Assembly: GCA_964477265.1 (NCBI GenBank)
Contig: CAYZDJ010000006.1
Coordinates: 113,858 to 177,857, forward strand
Length of the DNA: 64,000 nt
From: CAIVPM01 sp964477265
GTDB taxonomy: Bacteria; Bacteroidota; Bacteroidia; Chitinophagales; Chitinophagaceae
Direction of reading: 5' to 3'
The position numbers were made by a program, and so were the translations under genes. Positions 61,380 to 64,000 of the stretch are shown here, piece after piece; positions within the stretch are counted from its first letter, which is position 1; every line of letters begins with the position of its first letter. The notes beneath the pieces are model-generated. The model saw nothing but the letters and a program-made list of their open reading frames with translations. It was not told the origin of the DNA and ran no database searches.

Positions 61380-61531
61380 ATATTTTTCTTTTGCTTACTA
61401 ACTAATGCAAATGTAAGCCTACGATAGTCAACAGCAATATTTTGAGAAAATGAAAATTTGATTTTTTCTATTATCGAAATGCAGGAACGCTGATTAAAGG
61501 ATTAAAATGATTATCTGATTTAAATCCTTTA

Positions 61532-62572
61532 CTACTTCAGCCAACCATTTTCTTTATACCATTTTATTGCACTTTGCAATCCTTCGTTTAGTTTATATTT
61601 TGGTATGTAGCCAAGTTGCTTTATTTCATTGGCATCAACACTCCAGTTTTTTGCTTTAAATTCTTTCAATCTTTCTCTGTTAAGTAAAGGTGTTTGCTTA
61701 CGCAAATGACCAACGCCTTCGCTTATAAGTGCAAAAAAATGGGCTATAAATGCAGGTATTACCAACGTTAAAGTTTTTTTATCTAAATGTTTTTTTACCA
61801 AATTATTAAACTCTTTCGAAGTATAATTTTCCAAATCACTAACAATAAAATTTTGGTTAAAAGCACTTGATTCCATTGCAATAAAAATAGCATCAACCAA
61901 ATCTTGAACATACACAAAACTTAACTTTTGTTTTGTATTGTTAATGTACATTTCTATACCCTGAGATATTGATTTTAATAAAAAGAAAAAATCTTTATCT
62001 CTTGGGCCATACACAGCAGTTGGGTTTACAATTACAAAAGGAAAATTGGTTTTGCTACGCAAATAATCTTCAGCCTGCATCTTGCTTTTGCCATATTCTG
62101 TTAATGGCTTTTGTGCTTGATTTTTTGTAATAGGCTCATCAGTTTCGCCACAACCAAAAGCTGCAAGGCTGCTTACCAAAACAAATTTTTGTGGAATAAG
62201 GCTGTTGCGTTCAAGTGCTTCAACAAGGTTTTTTGTACTTTCAAAATTGCCATTATAAAAATCAACTTTATTAATAGATTTTGTAACGCCTGCTGCGTGA
62301 ATAATGTAATCTATTTTGCCAAACTGAGACTTAAATTTTTGCAAAGCCTTATCTAAACTTTCATTGCTGTTGAAATCAAATTCAATAAAGTTAATTGATG
62401 AATTTTGCAGATACTGCTTATTACTATTTTTTCTAATAACAGCAAAGGTTTCATAGTTTTTTTCAATAGCTTTTTCTATTAAACAACTACCTATAAAACC
62501 ACTTGCTCCAGTAATTAAAATATTTTTTTTATTGTTCAATTTTTTTATTTTTTTATTACTTCTTTCTCTCAA
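61532..62572 (-). CDS. NAD-dependent epimerase/dehydratase (extended SDR)
   Basis: A 346-residue extended short-chain dehydrogenase: ILITGASGFIGSCLIEKA glycine motif at about 18-35, IIHAAGVTKSINKVDFYNGN, VSSLAAFGCGE and the YxxxK in LTEYGKSKMQAEDYL. The rest (YVQDLVDAIFIAMES) suggests a sugar-nucleotide or isoprenoid-type substrate, not decidable. No in-frame ATG precedes the core; TTG at 62572 or one at about 62539 could start it. It follows the GNAT-like gene by 11 bp, so they are likely co-transcribed. Confidence 0.82.
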   Translation of the reverse strand: MRERSNKKIKKLNNKKNILITGASGFIGSCLIEKAIEKNYETFAVIRKNSNKQYLQNSSINFIEFDFNSNESLDKALQKFKSQFGKIDYIIHAAGVTKSINKVDFYNGNFESTKNLVEALERNSLIPQKFVLVSSLAAFGCGETDEPITKNQAQKPLTEYGKSKMQAEDYLRSKTNFPFVIVNPTAVYGPRDKDFFFLLKSISQGIEMYINNTKQKLSFVYVQDLVDAIFIAMESSAFNQNFIVSDLENYTSKEFNNLVKKHLDKKTLTLVIPAFIAHFFALISEGVGHLRKQTPLLNRERLKEFKAKNWSVDANEIKQLGYIPKYKLNEGLQSAIKWYKENGWLK

Positions 62573-62583
62573 AACACCAATTC

Positions 62584-63726
62584 CTAATTACTAATTCCTA
62601 ATTGCTTTATATAGCATCTTCTACGTTTGTGTTGCTCTCTGTCAAAAGCATCAAACATAGATATTACATTTTTGTTATCCTCAAGTTCAATATTAGATTC
62701 TACATATCTAACACCATCTTTTATGTAATCGTCTAACAACCTAGACATTAATAAAGCTGTTACTCCCTTGCCCTGATATTCTTTTTTTACAGCAACAAGG
62801 TACAAGTCAACCATATCATTTTTCTTTAATGCTTTTAGCAAATGAATAAAGCCAAAAGGAAACAAACTGCCATTACTTTTTTGCAAAGCTTTTGAAAGTG
62901 ACGGCATGGTAATTCCAAAAGAAACAAGTTGGTTATTTTCATCTACAACCAACGGCAAATAATTGTGTTTTACAAACCCAAAGTATTGCTTGGTATAAAC
63001 CTCCATTTGTTTTTTAGTTAAAGGAACTACCCCATATAATTCAGAATATGTATCGTTTATTAATTCAAAAATTTGAGTGGCATAAGGCAAAATATCTTTT
63101 GACTTTTTGGTTTCAACAAATTTTAGTTTGTACCTGCGTTGCACCACTTCTGCAAGCTTAGACATTTTAGCTAATTGAGGTGGCAATACCTGTGGTATAA
63201 AAATTTTATACTCCACCCAATCTGTATCTTTAGCATAACCTAGCTTTTCCATAAACTTTGAGTAATATGGATGGTTGTAAATAGTTGCCAAAGTACCCAA
63301 TTGATCAAAGCCTTCAATCAACATTCCTTCATGGTCAAGGTCTGTAAAACCAAGTGGGCCGTGCACAGCAGTTAAGCCTAATTGCTGTGCCCAACCTTCA
63401 ACCTGCTCAATTAATTTTTTTGCAATTTCAATATCTTCCTCAAAATCTATCCAGCCAAAACGCAAATATTTATTACCCCATTTTTCAATGTAGGCTTTAT
63501 TGTGAATTGCAGCTACACGACCAACAACTTTATTGCCCTTAAATGCAAGCCAGTAACGTGCGTCGCAATAATCGAATGCAGGGTTTTTTGTTTTATCCAA
63601 AGTAGCTTTTTCATCAAACTTTAAAGGTGGAACAAAGTATGGATTGCCTTTATATAAAGTGTAAGGAAATTCAATAAAAGCATTGAAATCTTTTTTGTTA
63701 TTTACTTCTTTAATTGTTATTTCCAT
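62584..63726 (-). CDS. GNAT-like N-acetyltransferase domain protein (Bacteroidota family)
   Basis: A 380-residue protein with two GNAT-like parts. The N-terminal half (YTLYKGNPYFVPPLKFDEK, ARYWLAFKGNKVVGRVAAIHNKAY, GWIDFEEDIEIAKKLIEQVE, GPLGFTDLDHEGMLIEGF) and the C-terminal half (LVAVKKEYQGKGVTALLMSR, SNIELEDNKNVISMF) each carry acetyl-CoA-loop-like segments. This arrangement is a recurring uncharacterised Bacteroidota family. It precedes the epimerase by 11 bp and follows the rpoB terminator. Substrate unknown. Confidence 0.75.
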   Translation of the reverse strand: MEITIKEVNNKKDFNAFIEFPYTLYKGNPYFVPPLKFDEKATLDKTKNPAFDYCDARYWLAFKGNKVVGRVAAIHNKAYIEKWGNKYLRFGWIDFEEDIEIAKKLIEQVEGWAQQLGLTAVHGPLGFTDLDHEGMLIEGFDQLGTLATIYNHPYYSKFMEKLGYAKDTDWVEYKIFIPQVLPPQLAKMSKLAEVVQRRYKLKFVETKKSKDILPYATQIFELINDTYSELYGVVPLTKKQMEVYTKQYFGFVKHNYLPLVVDENNQLVSFGITMPSLSKALQKSNGSLFPFGFIHLLKALKKNDMVDLYLVAVKKEYQGKGVTALLMSRLLDDYIKDGVRYVESNIELEDNKNVISMFDAFDREQHKRRRCYIKQLGISN

Positions 63727-63800
63727 AGTGCTTATCTTTAAATAGTGTTGGCAAATGTATAGTAGTAGTGATTAATAAAATAAGTATAGAATATACTTAC

Positions 63801-63831
63801 AAAAAAGCCTGTCAAGTTATTTGACAGGCTT
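63801..63831 (-). terminator. Intrinsic terminator after rpoB
   Basis: A perfect 11-bp stem (AAGCCTGTCAA, 63805-63815, with 63821-63831), a 5-nt loop, and six A at 63801-63806 that read as a T run on the minus strand. It lies 40 bp after the rpoB stop. Confidence 0.92.
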
Positions 63832-63870
63832 CAGTTTTAAAATATTCTCCCTTAGGATAAAAATCTTATT

Positions 63871-64000
63871 TTATTCAAATTTTAAATCTAAACCTAAACC
63901 TCTTAACTCGTGTACTAATACATTAAACGATTCTGGCACACCAGCTTTAGGAATATTATCGCCTTTTACAATAGCTTCATAAGTTTTTGCACGACCAATA
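63871..64000 (-). CDS. rpoB: RpoB, RNA polymerase beta subunit (C-terminal end; cut by window edge)
   Basis: Only the last 42 residues are present. They read GRAKTYEAIVKGDNIPKAG, then VPESFNVLVHELRGLGLDLK and FE, the strongly conserved C-terminus of bacterial RpoB (VKGxNIPxxGxPESFxVLxxEL). The frame is open to the right edge. It is read on the minus strand and ends 40 bp before an intrinsic terminator, so rpoC would not follow directly as in most bacteria; this needs the sequence beyond the window to interpret, since rpoC may lie elsewhere. Confidence 0.9.
   Translation of the reverse strand, partial: IGRAKTYEAIVKGDNIPKAGVPESFNVLVHELRGLGLDLKFE

Noticed and set aside
1..64000. tRNA, rRNA, CRISPR array, transposase or phage genes
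   Set aside because: I looked in the gaps and found no cloverleaf, no regular spacer-repeat array and no transposase or integrase motif.

Overview
The window is a 64 kb piece of a low-GC Bacteroidota chromosome, most likely from the Chitinophagaceae or a close relative. The sequence basis is a complete gldK-gldL-gldM-gldN set (gliding / type IX secretion core), a secreted protein with a type IX C-terminal sorting domain, Bacteroidota-restricted families (DUF4294-, DUF6263-, DUF4846- and START-like proteins), starts mostly without a Shine-Dalgarno sequence, and AT-rich intergenic DNA full of short dispersed repeats. The family assignment is inference from gene content; no rRNA gene is present to settle it.

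Layout. 1-7.1 kb: 3' end of queA, a YiiX-like papain-fold protein, a type IX-secreted protein, a DUF983 protein, fabH, galE and a porin. 7.3-14.6 kb: a five-gene minus-strand efflux operon (tetR, tolC-like, membrane fusion protein, a GxxExxY protein, RND pump), with a near-perfect 14-bp inverted repeat in front of tetR that is probably its operator. 14.7-22.3 kb: a DUF502 membrane protein, serC, DUF1015, a TPR protein, cinA and an orphan 2-oxoacid dehydrogenase E2. 22.5-31.7 kb: yhcH and a KDG kinase, envelope proteins, a WG-repeat protein behind queG, and a large FAD/Fe-S dehydrogenase. 31.7-43.2 kb: lipid synthesis (cdsA), a CPBP protease, dusB, a SerA-like dehydrogenase, rsmA, lipoproteins, an SDR reductase, and pfkA-pyk. 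43.3-47.7 kb is the only clearly accessory stretch: a frameshifted response regulator, a hairpin-rich 514-bp gap, a secreted protein followed by two tiny two-helix membrane proteins, and a pair of secreted proteins of unknown role. 47.7-53.8 kb: a PfkB kinase and the gldKLMN operon. 53.9-64 kb: a YyaL-type thioredoxin-domain protein, a barrel protein, an acetyltransferase, superoxide dismutase, the iscS-iscU-iscA iron-sulfur cluster genes, an epimerase, another acetyltransferase-like protein and the 3' end of rpoB.

How the parts connect. Two queuosine genes (queA, queG) sit 27 kb apart. pfkA and pyk form a glycolytic pair joined by a GC-rich inverted repeat. The isc genes form the cluster-assembly set that QueG and the FAD/Fe-S dehydrogenase would depend on. 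GldKLMN forms the periplasm-spanning secretion machine that would export the sorting-domain protein at 1.4-3.0 kb.

Most of the window is ordinary core genome. The best candidate for something undescribed is the small terminator-bounded cluster at 44.57-45.69 kb (secreted precursor-like protein with a hydrophobic, cysteine-bracketed C-terminus plus two two-helix membrane miniproteins), which has the layout of a bacteriocin/immunity locus. That reading is inference only. All annotation was done by eye; no database search was run.
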